Shown here piece by piece: positions 16,828 through 26,143 of a DNA stretch of 64,000 nt; position 1 is the stretch's first letter, and every line of letters starts with the position of its first letter. The notes beneath the pieces were generated by a model. That model ran no database searches, had not been told where the DNA came from, and saw nothing but the letters and a program-made list of their open reading frames with translations. Position numbers and translations under genes: made by a program. Location of the stretch: positions 434,001-498,000 of the forward strand of contig CAVYNA010000001.1 in the NCBI GenBank assembly GCA_963769765.1, read 5' to 3'. This stretch comes from Bog-756 sp963769765. GTDB taxonomy: Bacteria > Actinomycetota > Acidimicrobiia > Acidimicrobiales > RAAP-2.

Positions 16828-17130
16828 ATGTTCGATGTCCAGGTCGACCCCGCCAGTCCGGTTCCCTTGCACGAGCAGGTGGCCGGTCGGCTGCGGCGCG
16901 CGATTGCCGAAGGAGAAGCCGGACCGGGGGAGCGGTTGCCTCCGGCCAAGGACCTCGCGGCGGTTCTCGGCGTGAACTCGAACACGGTGCTCCGCGCGCT
17001 GCGGACGCTGCGCGATGAGGGGCTGTTGGAGTTTCGCCGCGGGCGGGGCATCACTGTCGCCGGTGACGCGCCGACCAAGGGAATGTTGATCGCGCGAGCG
17101 CAGGAACTCGTCAAGCTGGCTCAGCGCTAG
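16828..17130 (+). CDS. GntR family transcriptional regulator (YtrA-like, short)
   Basis: A 100-residue regulator with the N-terminal GntR winged helix (PLHEQVAGRLRRAIAEGE ... LPPAKDLAAVLGVNSNTVLR ... LLEFRRGRGITV) and only a short helical tail in place of a large ligand domain, as in YtrA-type repressors that often govern transporter or envelope genes. ATG 16828 is preceded by a tiny divergent promoter region. No ABC transporter is adjacent; the divergent propeller gene is the obvious candidate target. Confidence 0.88.
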   Translation: MFDVQVDPASPVPLHEQVAGRLRRAIAEGEAGPGERLPPAKDLAAVLGVNSNTVLRALRTLRDEGLLEFRRGRGITVAGDAPTKGMLIARAQELVKLAQR

Positions 17131-17429
17131 GGTTATGACAGGGAGGAACTCGTCCAGCTCATCGAGGGCGTCGCATAGGCGGACTGAACTCCGCGTGTGA
17201 AGCGACACGCAAAGCGCAACCTTCAGCCCGTCGCGAGGAGCAACGTGACCTCCCCTTCGCACCGGCGACGCCGGTCGTGGGCTGGCACCCACTTGCACAC
17301 GGCCGCGGGACGCCCGCGCAACGCGCAGCCTTCGCGAAGTCGTCACCGAAGGTATTGGAGTCCAACAAGCGATTGGGGACGGGGTGCGCATAGTCTGACG
17401 AGCTGATGGTGAAGCTCCGCCTTGTAGGT

Positions 17430-17606
17430 TCCGACAACCTGGACTTCGGTCCTCGAAGTTGGACCTGGCTGCACTTGAAGCACTTTGTCGTGGTAGACGC
17501 CAGCCCTACGGCGAACGACAATATGCTCCAGGGTCACCCCTGGATCACGCCGCCGGGCGACCCGCACGACGTCCTCACGGAACTCCTTAGGAAAGGGCTT
17601 CGGCAT
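17430..17606 (-). pseudogene. IS3-type transposase OrfA N-terminal remnant
   Basis: The frame begins MPKPFPKEFREDVVRVARRR and continues DPGVTLEHI, the N-terminus of IS3-family OrfA helix-turn-helix proteins. After EHI the homology continues in another frame (FAVGLASTTTKCF) and fades by about 17430. No OrfB follows. A GGAAGGA site precedes the ATG. The flanks 17131-17429 and 17607-17770 show no gene; a stem at about 17728-17752 could terminate the phosphoesterase transcript. Confidence 0.6.
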
Positions 17607-17770
17607 AGCAACATCCTTCCAGCCCGCCCCGCAGGGCAAGCCATCTCAGATGTCACCCGTCAGTGCAGCAGACCCATCGTACCGAACCGAGATGGTCCCT
17701 CTCAGCGCACTTCAATTGAGTGAATTGCGGAAGACGGCAGGAACCGCCTTCCCTGGGCAGTACCAGCCTG

Positions 17771-19880
17771 CTACGTCACAACAGGGCCATCGAAGAAGGC
17801 AGGGCCGATGGGATCCACACTTCGAGTCTGGCCGTCGTCGAACACGAAAGAATACCGGTGATTGCCGGGTCCCAGTGCGAGTTTAGTGGAGTACACGACG
17901 CCGGTGCGTGGGTCGCCAGGCTGTTGAATCAGCGGGTACGAATGATGGTCCACGTACAAGAGGGCCGTCTGCGGAAGCAACCCGGCGTGATGTTTGTAGT
18001 TGATGCTGAACTCAAAAGGCGTCGTTGTCGAGCCCGAAGTCGGCACGAGCACTGGCCCGTACAGGGCGAACGGCAGGACCATGTGGGTGAGACCTGCTTC
18101 GTAGACGCCGGTGACGGTGCCATCTGAGACACGGAAGCGGTAGTAGTGCAGTCCTTCCTCCAAGGTGGTGGCGCGCACGTAACTCCCGTCCGGTCGCAGC
18201 GTCATGGGGAACGGGTTCCCGTCGATCTCCACCTCGGTCAAGGTTGGTGGCCTCCCCTGGGGCGAGCTGTATCCGATGACGAAGCGCTGCGTCTGGCCGA
18301 CCTGGGGATTGCCGAACACGCTCAGGTCCTCGACGTCGAATGGCTGGACCTGAATGGTGTAGGGCACGCCGTTGAACGGAAGCGCTTGCGTCATGCCTGC
18401 GGAACTAAAGGAGAATTCGAACTCGTGGAGACCAGGCGCCAGAGTGGACCGATAGGTATACAGCGTGCCCTTCGGGTCGGCGGTCTCAGGACCTGCGGGC
18501 GTCATCGGGTGAGGTGTTCCATCGATGATGACGTTCGCCGTATCGGGAGGCGTGGAGGGGGTATAGACAATCCAGAAAGAGAACTCGGTATGTGGGCCGC
18601 CGGTGTGGGGCACAACCGCGCTGCTTCCTACCGTGTGGTCATGGAAGGGGACGCCCAGCATCGTGGGTGCGGGGACCGGGTTTTGGAGCAGAGGAGGCCG
18701 GGGTGCCTGGGAGAAGTCGAAGTAGTCCATGAGGTCGCTGGTCGCGGCCAGCGCATCGCGCTGGCCGAGGTTCGGCAGCGACCAGTTGACCTCGACAAAC
18801 TTGCAGAAGGAGCTGAACTCGCCCTGCTGGCCCGAGATGTAGCCGGGCTTGGCGAACGGTGAGATGACGAGGAGGGGCACCCGGGGCCCAAGCCCGTAGA
18901 CATCGACGACGGGGGGTTGCACGTGGTCGTAAAAGCCACCCCAGTCATCCCAGGTCACGAAGATCGCCACCTTGTTCCAGTAGGAGCTGCTCATTACCGC
19001 ATTGACGATCTGAGCCAGGAAGTTCTGCGCAGGACCGACCGGATTCGCCGGGTGGTCGCTGTCGAGGTCACGGGGACAAACCCAGGAGACGTTGTGCAAG
19101 CTCCCACCATGGATGTGATTGAGGATCTCGTAGGGATCCGCTGACAGATGTGGTGACCTGCAGAGTCCAGAGATGAAGCGGGGAGCCATCCAGACGTCCT
19201 CACCGCTGTAGTAGCGCCACGAGATCCCAGCTTGATCGAGCAATGCGGGTAGAGAAGAGATGTTGACGCAGGGGAATTGCAGGGACTGCTTCCCGTTCTC
19301 GTCCATGCACACGATGACATGATTAGGCGTGGCTCGGCAGCTTCCCTCCGTCGGTTTGGTGTCGAATAGCCCCCCGGATTGGGCCGCAATCATGTAGAGG
19401 TGATTGGGCGTGCTGCTGGTGGAGGCGGAGGAGAAGAAGTTGTCACCTAGTCCGAACTGACGCGGCGTAGTTCCAATACATCGGAATATCGGCTTCCGCA
19501 TAGGTGACCTCTCCAGCCACATCGAATCCTGATCCCCCGGGTGGGACGAAGGACGCGAGAAAGTGGGAGTGCGTGTGAATGATGTCGGAGGAGAGAGGAT
19601 TCGGGGCTGGTCTCGATGCGACACCGTCAGCACCGGGAAATGCACCAAAGAAATTGTCAAAGGTGTGGTTCTCGAGCATGATGAAGATCGCATGCCCGAT
19701 GGGAGTGGTCGTTCTTGATTTCCACCTTGGTGCTGCGACTGCTTGACTCGACGGCAATGCCTCAAGAAGGGCTCCGCTCCCTGCAACCGCTCCTCCCAAG
19801 ATCTTGATCGCTGATCGACGGGAGATCTTCCGCTCCAACTGACCTTCACGAATTGAAGTAGAACCCCAGCTCGATGTCAT
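17771..19880 (-). pseudogene. Secreted phosphoesterase (phospholipase C/acid phosphatase family), frameshifted
   Basis: A Tat-exported phosphoesterase of the PF04185 family. The N-terminal part (19880 to about 19460) has the twin-arginine signal SRRSAIKILGGAVAG and the metal-site motif ENHTFDNFFG. One frame over, the catalytic domain continues with TWDDWGGFYDHVQPP and GPRVPLLVISPFAKPGYI, followed by three Ig-like repeats at the C-terminus (each with VxIDGxP ... LxxGLHxYxF). Removing one base at 19460 restores WNYAAQFGLGDNFF and about 700 residues. It may act on phospholipids or phosphate monoesters outside the cell. Confidence 0.8.
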
Positions 19881-20052
19881 TCTGATCCGTGCATCCCGCG
19901 CTTCCGAAGTCCGGCGGGTATGGCATCAACCGCCACGACTCATACTTTCTCGTCCAAGTCAGGAATCTACCCCGTCGTATGGGTGCGTCGCCGCTGGGAG
20001 TCACAGGGCACAGACAGAGCGGCAGTGAGAGAATGGCCTCGTGGGAGTACCG

Positions 20053-20640
20053 ATGCTGGACGGCGTAGAAGACCTGGCGAACCGGCATCGGCAGGTCTGC
20101 GAGGCATTCGGCGACGCGGTGAGCACCGTCGGCGATCACTGGCAAGCCCAATCACCATGCAGCGAGTGGGACGCCAGAGGTGTCCTAGAGCACGTCATCG
20201 GATTCCATGACGTACTTCTTCTTCGGCCGCTCGCGACCAAGCCCCAACGCCCGAAGGACGATCCTGTCGGCCGGTGGGCGGCCACATATTCGGCGCTTGA
20301 TCAGGTACTAAGCAGACCAGGTCTGTTCGACGGAGTGGTCGATGTCCCTGCGGTCGGGAACCACCCCGCGTCGCAGCTCGATGCCATCCGCATCGTGCCG
20401 CCGCTGAGCCTCGATGTCCTGGTCCACACCTGGGACCTCGCTCGGGCAGCGGGTCACGAAGTCACCCTTGACCCCGAGCTGTCCGCTCTGTTCTTGAGCA
20501 GACTCCCCACGGGGGATACTGCGCTTGCGAAGACCGGGATGTATGACTCTCCTTGGGATGTGCCAGACGATGCAGATGCACAGACCAGGCTCCTAGCCCG
20601 CCTGGGGCGCAATCCTCGCTGGAGTCCGTCCGTCTTCTAG
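20053..20640 (+). CDS. TIGR03086 / DinB-like (maleylpyruvate isomerase N-terminal) family protein
   Basis: A 195-residue four-helix DinB-fold protein of the TIGR03086 group, related to mycothiol-dependent enzymes. Typical features are the N-terminal SEWDARGVLEHVIGFHD with a metal-binding His, and a second conserved histidine in DVLVHTWDLARAAG, a hallmark of the group. The substrate is unknown. ATG 20053 follows GGGAG by five bases; an in-frame GTG at 20041 is possible. It is one of the few intact genes in the 15.5-24.9 kb stretch. Confidence 0.82.
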   Translation: MLDGVEDLANRHRQVCEAFGDAVSTVGDHWQAQSPCSEWDARGVLEHVIGFHDVLLLRPLATKPQRPKDDPVGRWAATYSALDQVLSRPGLFDGVVDVPAVGNHPASQLDAIRIVPPLSLDVLVHTWDLARAAGHEVTLDPELSALFLSRLPTGDTALAKTGMYDSPWDVPDDADAQTRLLARLGRNPRWSPSVF

Positions 20641-20679
20641 GAAGCCCGTCGGGCTGCCCCAGACGTCGCCGATAACCGA

Positions 20680-20738
20680 CCCGCTTCCGGTGAAATGGGG
20701 AAGGGGCGATCTCGCCGGTGGGGCAGGCCGGAAGCGGG
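20680..20738. terminator. Inverted repeat between convergent genes
   Basis: Perfect 11-bp arms CCCGCTTCCGG (20680-20690) and CCGGAAGCGGG (20728-20738) enclose 37 bases, in the gap after the DinB-like gene and before the 3' end of the surface-protein gene. A smaller AGCCC/GGGCT stem lies at 20643. There is no T-tract; the pair could act as a bidirectional terminator. The rest of 20641-20929 shows no gene. Confidence 0.4.
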
Positions 20739-20929
20739 CGTTCGCAGCAGGTCGATCAACCGACGGTGCGCGACACGAACCATCCAGCCGACCGGCCGGC
20801 GACAACTCCGCCGTCAGCCAGGGGTCGGACGAATGATCGAGGGTAACGTCAATGGCACCGGGCGGCACCGTCGGTCCCGTCAGTGGAGCAAGACCGATTG
20901 CTCGATCCCAGTTTGGTCGGAGGGGCAGC

Positions 20930-22258
20930 TCAGGGAGTAATCGTGATGGAGAGTTGAGCGGTCGCCGTGTCTTGGGTGGCCGGATGGCCCTTCGATATCC
21001 GGATCTTCGTGTCGAAGACCTGGATGGTAAAGGAGTAGTTGCCAGCCATCGTGGCCTTCCCGGTGATCACTCCGGTCAATCCCTTGAGCCGAAGGCCAGG
21101 AGGCAGAAGATTCGACCCTGCAGCCAACGACCACTTGTAGGGAGGATTTCCTGCCGTCGCAGTCAGGGAGGCCGAGTAGACGACCTTGTGCGACTTGGTC
21201 CACACTGAACCGTGAGGCAGCGAGGTGGTGGTGATCCACAAAGGCGTCACCGTCAACGTGAAGCTCTGGCTGGCATTCGGCAAGACACCATTGGAAGCAA
21301 TGGCCGTAATGACGTAGCTCCCAGCGGTTCCCATGGCGGGAGCACCGGAGAGCGTCGCCGTACCGTTACCGCTGCTCGTGAAGACGACACCACTGGGTAG
21401 CCGCCCGACCTCGGCCAATGTGGGAGTGGGGAATCCAGCACCAGAAGTAAAGGTGAACCTCCCGCTAGTCCCAACTGGGAACGTTGTGTGGTCAGCGCTG
21501 CTGATTGTCGGGGCTTGATCAATCGTGAGTGTGAAGGTCTGGACAGCATCAACTCCGATTCCATTCTGGGCGGTGAATGTCAGTGGGTAGATCCCATTGG
21601 TGTTCGGGACGCCCGATAGCACACCGCCCACGAACGTCACTCCGCTTGGAAGCGGACCTGACTCAGTGATGCTGGGAGTTGGAAAGCCAGTGGCGCTCAC
21701 CAAGAAGTAACCGCCGGATCCATGAATGAAAGTTGTCGAAGCTGCGCTGGTGATCGTCGGAGCCTGGTCAACAGTCAACGTGAAGTGCTGAGTGGCATCT
21801 GGGTCGATTCCATTGGATGCGGTGACCGTGATGGCGTAGGTGCCAAACATGCCAGCATCTGGTGCCCCGGTCAGAATGGCCGTGCCGTCCCCATTATCCG
21901 TGAAGCTCACCTTGCTCGGTAGCGACCCCGACTCTGACCAGGTGGGAGCTGGAAAACCTGGACCGCTTGTGAACATGAAGTTCCCGGTCGCCCCGACAGT
22001 GAACGTTGCGTGGTCAACACTAGTGATCGTTGGGGCTTGGCCAATGGTGAGCGTGAGGTTCTGGCTGGCATCGGGCGAGATGCCGTTGGATGCGGAAACT
22101 GTCAAGGGATAGGACCCACTGACGGCCGGGGTGCCTGCCAGTAAGGCCGTTCCGTCACCGTTGTCGTGAAAAGTGACACCGCTAGGCAGCGGGCCAGACT
22201 CCGTGAGGATGGGATACGGAACTCCAGCTGCTGTCACCATGAAGAAGATAGGCGAACC
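20930..22258 (-). pseudogene. Ig-like repeat surface protein, 3' part (gene split by IS)
   Basis: This is the C-terminal part of a secreted protein: four full and one partial Ig/cadherin-like repeats, each with a motif like QAPTITSADHTTFPVGTSG and LPSGVTF ... NGDGTATLSG, then a final HYR-like domain. The frame has no start of its own next to a ribosome-binding site. The residues just before the first Met (GSPIFF) continue the open frame up to the insertion element. Joined to the segment beyond the element through a shared GGT, the protein reads VPVQ-G-SPIFFMVTAAG, a normal Ig-strand pattern. Confidence 0.75.
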
Positions 22259-23166
22259 CTCAGAGGCTGTCGCGATGTTTACCCAGCGCGATCACGCGAT
22301 GACCGGTTCGGTCAATCGGCGGAGGAGGAGCCGGGCGTGGGCGGCCCATACGAATCCTTCGGTGACGATCGGGTTGCGTTCATAGTCGACCTGCAGCCGG
22401 CGGTTGTTCATCAGCCACGACCAGGTGCGCTCGACGACCCAGCGTCGCGGGAGCACCTCGAAGCGGTGGTCGTGGATCTTGTTGACGACCTCGGCGGAGA
22501 TGTGGTGGGCCCCGCACGAGGCGACGAAGGTCTTCTTGAACCACCGTCGCAGAAGACCTTCTTCAGTCGGCTCGTGCGGTTCCTCGCCCGGTCGACGGCG
22601 GCGATGCCGCCGACGTTGTCCGACTCGTTGGCGGCCACCACGACGACGGCACAAGCAGGCCGAGGGTGTCGACGACGCCGAAGGTCTTGCGGCCCGAGAT
22701 CTTCTTCCCGGCGTCGTATCCCCTGGTGGGACTGGTGACCGTCGAGGCACCCGGACGCTGCGGGCGTCGATGACCCCGGCCGAGGGTTCGGCGTCGCGTC
22801 CTTCTCGTTCTCGCACCTGGTCCCGCAGGCGCTCACAGACCCGCTCCCAGGTGCCGTTCTCTGACCAGCGCACGTGGTAGCGGTGCACGGTGTTCCAGTG
22901 CGGGTAGTACGCAGGCAGCGCCCGCCACTGACAGCCGGTCGCCGCCACGTAGAAGATGGCGTTCACGATGTCGCGCTTGGCCCACTTGGTCGGGCGGCCC
23001 ATCCGCCCGTCCCCCGAGTAGGTCGGGACCAGATCGGCGATGAGCTCCCACTCCTCGTCGGTCAAATCACCGTGGGTCGTCCGCCAGGTCGTCGAAATGG
23101 GTCTCGTCCTTCGATCCCATCATTCGAATGCTATGAGATCCGGTGGCCCGGTTGGCGTGAATTCAG
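22259..23166 (-). mobile_element. IS5-type insertion sequence interrupting a surface-protein gene
   Basis: The element encodes an IS5-family (DUF4096-type) transposase on the minus strand and divides one secreted-protein gene into two parts. The boundaries are inferred: a GGT codon occurs on both flanks (22256-22258 and 23167-23169 in complement), and joining there restores the host reading frame, consistent with a 3-bp target duplication and a 908-bp element. Clear terminal inverted repeats were not found by eye, so the ends are tentative by several bases. Confidence 0.6.
22292..23123 (-). pseudogene. IS5 family transposase, multiple frameshifts
   Basis: The reconstructed protein begins MGSKDETHFDDLADDPR and continues LTDEEWELIADLVP, GRPTKWAKRDIVNAIFYV, PHWNTVHRYHVRWSENGTWE, then a DDE-type core in pieces: VIDARSVR, TRGYDAGKKISGRKTFGVVD, AVVVVAANESDNVGG, and ending WVVERTWSWLMNNRRLQVDY. 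These pieces lie in three frames, with at least four frame changes, so no functional transposase can be made from this copy as sequenced. Confidence 0.75.
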
Positions 23167-24405
23167 ACCTTGCACTGGGACAGTGAACGCTGCCGAGTCG
23201 GCGCTCGTAAACGCAACGGAACTCGGCGTGCTACCTGTCTCGACCAACGTTTGGTTCATGGTCTTCCCCACGGCCACGCAATCGATCGAGTCGGTGCAGG
23301 AGACGCTGTAAAGGTAGTCGTCTCTGTGCGGGCTCGGGCTAGTGGAAACCCAAAGGTTGCCGTTCCACGACTCAACCAACGTCTGCGTGACCCCCTGACT
23401 CATGACATCACCCACCAGCACGCAACTCGTCGGGTTGACGCAGGACAAGCCATCGACTTCGTAAAAGGCTCCCTGGACGGGGTCGGGGCTGGTTGCTACC
23501 GACCAGTGACTGCCATCCCACACTGCAACCAAAGTCTGGTTGCCCGAGGACCCACTTATGATTCCCGCTACGACACAGCTGCTCGGACCGGTACACGAAA
23601 CGCTATCGGCTGTGTATCTGGCTAGGGAACTACCGGGACTAGGGCTTGGCGCAACCGACCAGGTGTTTCCGTCCCAGGTTTCGATCAGCGTCTGGTAGGT
23701 GTCTTCGGAGAACCCCACCGCCATACAACTACCTGCATCGGAGCAGGACACGCTGGCCAACTCACTGGATTCAGGAAGGCTGGGGCCTGCGAGGACCGAC
23801 CAGGCAGTCCCATTCCACGTCTCGATGAGGGGTTGGTACCCAAGGGGACCAGTGAACATACCGACGGCCACGCAACTCATCGCACTGGTGCAGGACACGC
23901 TGTCGAGGTAGTTGCCCGGCAGACTGCCGATGCCTGGGTTGGGGCTTGGTGTGATCGACCAGACACCGCCGTTCCACGACTCGATCAGCGTGAAATTTCG
24001 GCCGCTTTGGGTTCCGTAGTCACCCACCGCCACGCAGCTTCTCGGACCGGTGCAAGACACGCCGTTCAGCCTTGGATAGCCCAGGCCACTGATCGGATTG
24101 GGACTGGGCACGACCGTCCAGGTAGTCCCGTCCCAAGATTCGATGATCGTACCGAAGTTGCCGTTGAAGAAGCCATCCCCGACGGCTACACAGTTGCTTG
24201 AACTCGTGCATGACACGCTACGGAGGGCAGACCCCGCATTTCCGGCTGGATTGGGACTCGGGGTGACCGACCACTCGGCAGGGGCCGCCGTGGCAGTTCG
24301 AGCCTGCTGGACCGCACTGCCAAGTGTCCCAGCAAAGAGCATCAAACCCACGAGGATGACGACCCGACTCCTCTGGGAAAGATGGCCCGGTTGGCTTTCG
24401 CTCAT
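23167..24405 (-). pseudogene. SVSCTS-repeat secreted protein, 5' part (gene split by IS)
   Basis: The 5' part of the interrupted surface-protein gene. It has a signal peptide (VVILVGLMLFAGTLGSAV ... ATAAPA) and about eight repeats of roughly 45 residues with the pattern W-(S/T)-V-x-PSPNP ... LxSVSCTxxxxCVAVG ... TLIESWNGxxW, likely blades of a beta-propeller. It ends at VAFTSADSAAFTVPVQG where the insertion element begins. With the 3' part the original gene would run 24405 to 20930 and encode roughly 850 residues: signal, propeller, Ig repeats. Ligand unknown. Confidence 0.75.
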
Positions 24406-24742
24406 TGTCAGACGTCATCTTCCGCCCCCCGGTGGCTGGCCCGCGCCAACTGTCTCTGAGCGAGATCCTTTAATCTCGACTGCCGCCGCAGTCCGGCCAG
24501 AGTTCGAACTTACGCCGATGTCACCTGTGTCAATAGGGCCGACAGACCCAAGTATCGGCAATCTTCCTTGGAAAGCTCGCGGTGCCGGTTTGCACCGGGA
24601 TGCGGATGGCAACGGCCGTCCCCAATGTTCGCGGCCGCCGTTGGATTCTTGGCGGTGACGGTCGAAAACCCGGCGTAGTAGCCCTGGCCCGCGATGCCAG
24701 AGACGAATGGACCCCCGGCGACCTCGCGGTTACCTGCGGCGC

Positions 24743-24903
24743 CCGATGGGTACATTGCGCCTCCCCGGCAAAGCGTCGACGGTCCGGACGCGGCGGGATG
24801 GGACCCGCCAGTCTGGGGCAGTAGCCTCGTGCGAACGATGCCGGTGGACGAGCGTGTCGCAGTCGCACGGAGGGTCGGCGACGGGACGGCGTCCAACTGG
24901 GCA
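24743..24903 (+). repeat. Truncated duplicate of the acyl-CoA dehydrogenase promoter and 5' end
   Basis: This stretch is closely similar to 26049-26209, which holds the promoter, start codon and first 20 or so codons of the acyl-CoA dehydrogenase gene. Both have a -10 box (TAGCCT at 24822, TAACCT at 26128) and CGTGCGAACGATG before the start. The copy reads MPVDERVAVARRVGDGTA and stops two residues after the similarity ends. The remainder of the gap 24406-24918 holds no recognisable gene. Confidence 0.75.
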
Positions 24904-24918
24904 GCGTGAGAGGCCTGC

Positions 24919-26043
24919 GTGGAGCTGGTCACCAACGTCCAATTGACGTCGCCGACCGGCGGTCTCGAGCTGCACGTCCTGCAGGTCGGCCGCGAGCTCG
25001 CCCGCCGGGGCCATGGCGTGCACCTTCTCTACGAGACACCCGGGTCGCTGCTTCCCGAGTACCGCTCCTTCTGCGCCTCGGTTACCCGGGTGGACCACCT
25101 CGACTATCCCTTTCCGTCGGGAAGGCGGGGTCGGTTGCTGGCACAGGCGCGGCTCGCACCGGCGATCTGGGCGACGGCGAGACGCCGGCCCGACGTCATG
25201 TACGGCAACCGCGTCCTCTCGACCGGGTGGGCGGTAGCAGCAGGCCTCGTGGTGTCCGCGCCCGTCGTCTGCCACGAGCACGGCTACGTCGAGCTCGGTC
25301 CTCGGCGGATCGCCTTCCTCAATCGGCACGTCGACCGCTTCCTCATGATCTCGCGTTTCGTCGCGGCGCCCTGGCTGGCGGACGGGCTCGATCCGGACAA
25401 GGTCGAGGTCGTCCACAACGGGGTGGATCCGGCCGAGTACCCGGTCGGCGGGCTCGAGGAGCGAGCCGACGCGCGACACGCGCTGGGCCTCCCGCCGGAG
25501 GCTTTCGTCGTGGTCTACGTCGGTCGCCTCGACGCCGAGAAGGGGGTCGACCTGCTGCTCGAGGCGTGGCGGCTCGTCGACGGGGGACCGGAGGAGGCGC
25601 GCCTCCTCGTGGTCGGGTCGTCGGTCACCGACCACGACGGCGGCTCCCACGTCGCGCGGCTCCACGAGCTGGCCGACGAGCGCGTGCGCTTCCTTCCGGC
25701 GCAGCGCGACGTCGTGACACCACTCCACGCGGCGGACGTCTCGGTGGTCCCGTCGGTGTGGGACGAGCCGTTCGGACGTTCGGTCATCGAGGGGCTCGCG
25801 ACCGGACGACCCGTCGTCGCCACCCGGGTGGGAGGCATCCCCGAGATCCTGGTCGGACCGCTGGAACGCTTCCTCGTCGAGCGTGGGGACGTCCGCGGGC
25901 TCGCGGCGTGCCTCGACGACCTCCGTGGGTGGCGAGAGCACGAGCCGGGGCTCGCGGAGCTCTCCACAGCCCGGGTCCGAGCGGCGTTCACTCTGGAGCG
26001 CACGGTCGATCGCGTCGAGTCGGCTCTCCGGTCGGTCACCTGA
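24919..26043 (+). CDS. Glycosyltransferase family 4 protein
   Basis: A 374-residue GT-B glycosyltransferase. The N-terminal acceptor domain begins MELVTNVQLTSPTGGLELHV, and the C-terminal donor domain contains VVHNGVDPAEYP, VVYVGRLDAEKGVDLLLEAW and DEPFGRSVIEGLATGRPVVA. Sugar specificity is unknown. GTG 24919 lies 15 bp after a truncated copy of the dehydrogenase start, so its present promoter may be that duplicated fragment. It is followed 100 bp later by the intact dehydrogenase gene and may work with it. Confidence 0.88.
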   Translation: MELVTNVQLTSPTGGLELHVLQVGRELARRGHGVHLLYETPGSLLPEYRSFCASVTRVDHLDYPFPSGRRGRLLAQARLAPAIWATARRRPDVMYGNRVLSTGWAVAAGLVVSAPVVCHEHGYVELGPRRIAFLNRHVDRFLMISRFVAAPWLADGLDPDKVEVVHNGVDPAEYPVGGLEERADARHALGLPPEAFVVVYVGRLDAEKGVDLLLEAWRLVDGGPEEARLLVVGSSVTDHDGGSHVARLHELADERVRFLPAQRDVVTPLHAADVSVVPSVWDEPFGRSVIEGLATGRPVVATRVGGIPEILVGPLERFLVERGDVRGLAACLDDLRGWREHEPGLAELSTARVRAAFTLERTVDRVESALRSVT

Positions 26044-26127
26044 TGCGCTCGATGGACAGGTCGCGCCTCCCCGCCGGGGCGTCGACGGTGTGAACACGGC
26101 GGGCAGGGACCCGCCGGTCCGGGACAG

Positions 26128-26133
26128 TAACCT
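26128..26133 (+). promoter_or_regulatory. -10 box of acyl-CoA dehydrogenase gene
   Basis: TAACCT ends ten bases before ATG 26144. The same promoter, slightly altered, exists as a duplicate at 24822. Confidence 0.5.
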
Positions 26134-26143
26134 CGTGCGAACG

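Noticed and set aside
15480..24900. Prophage or integrative element
   Set aside because: No integrase, capsid, terminase, relaxase or attachment repeat was found; only IS remnants.
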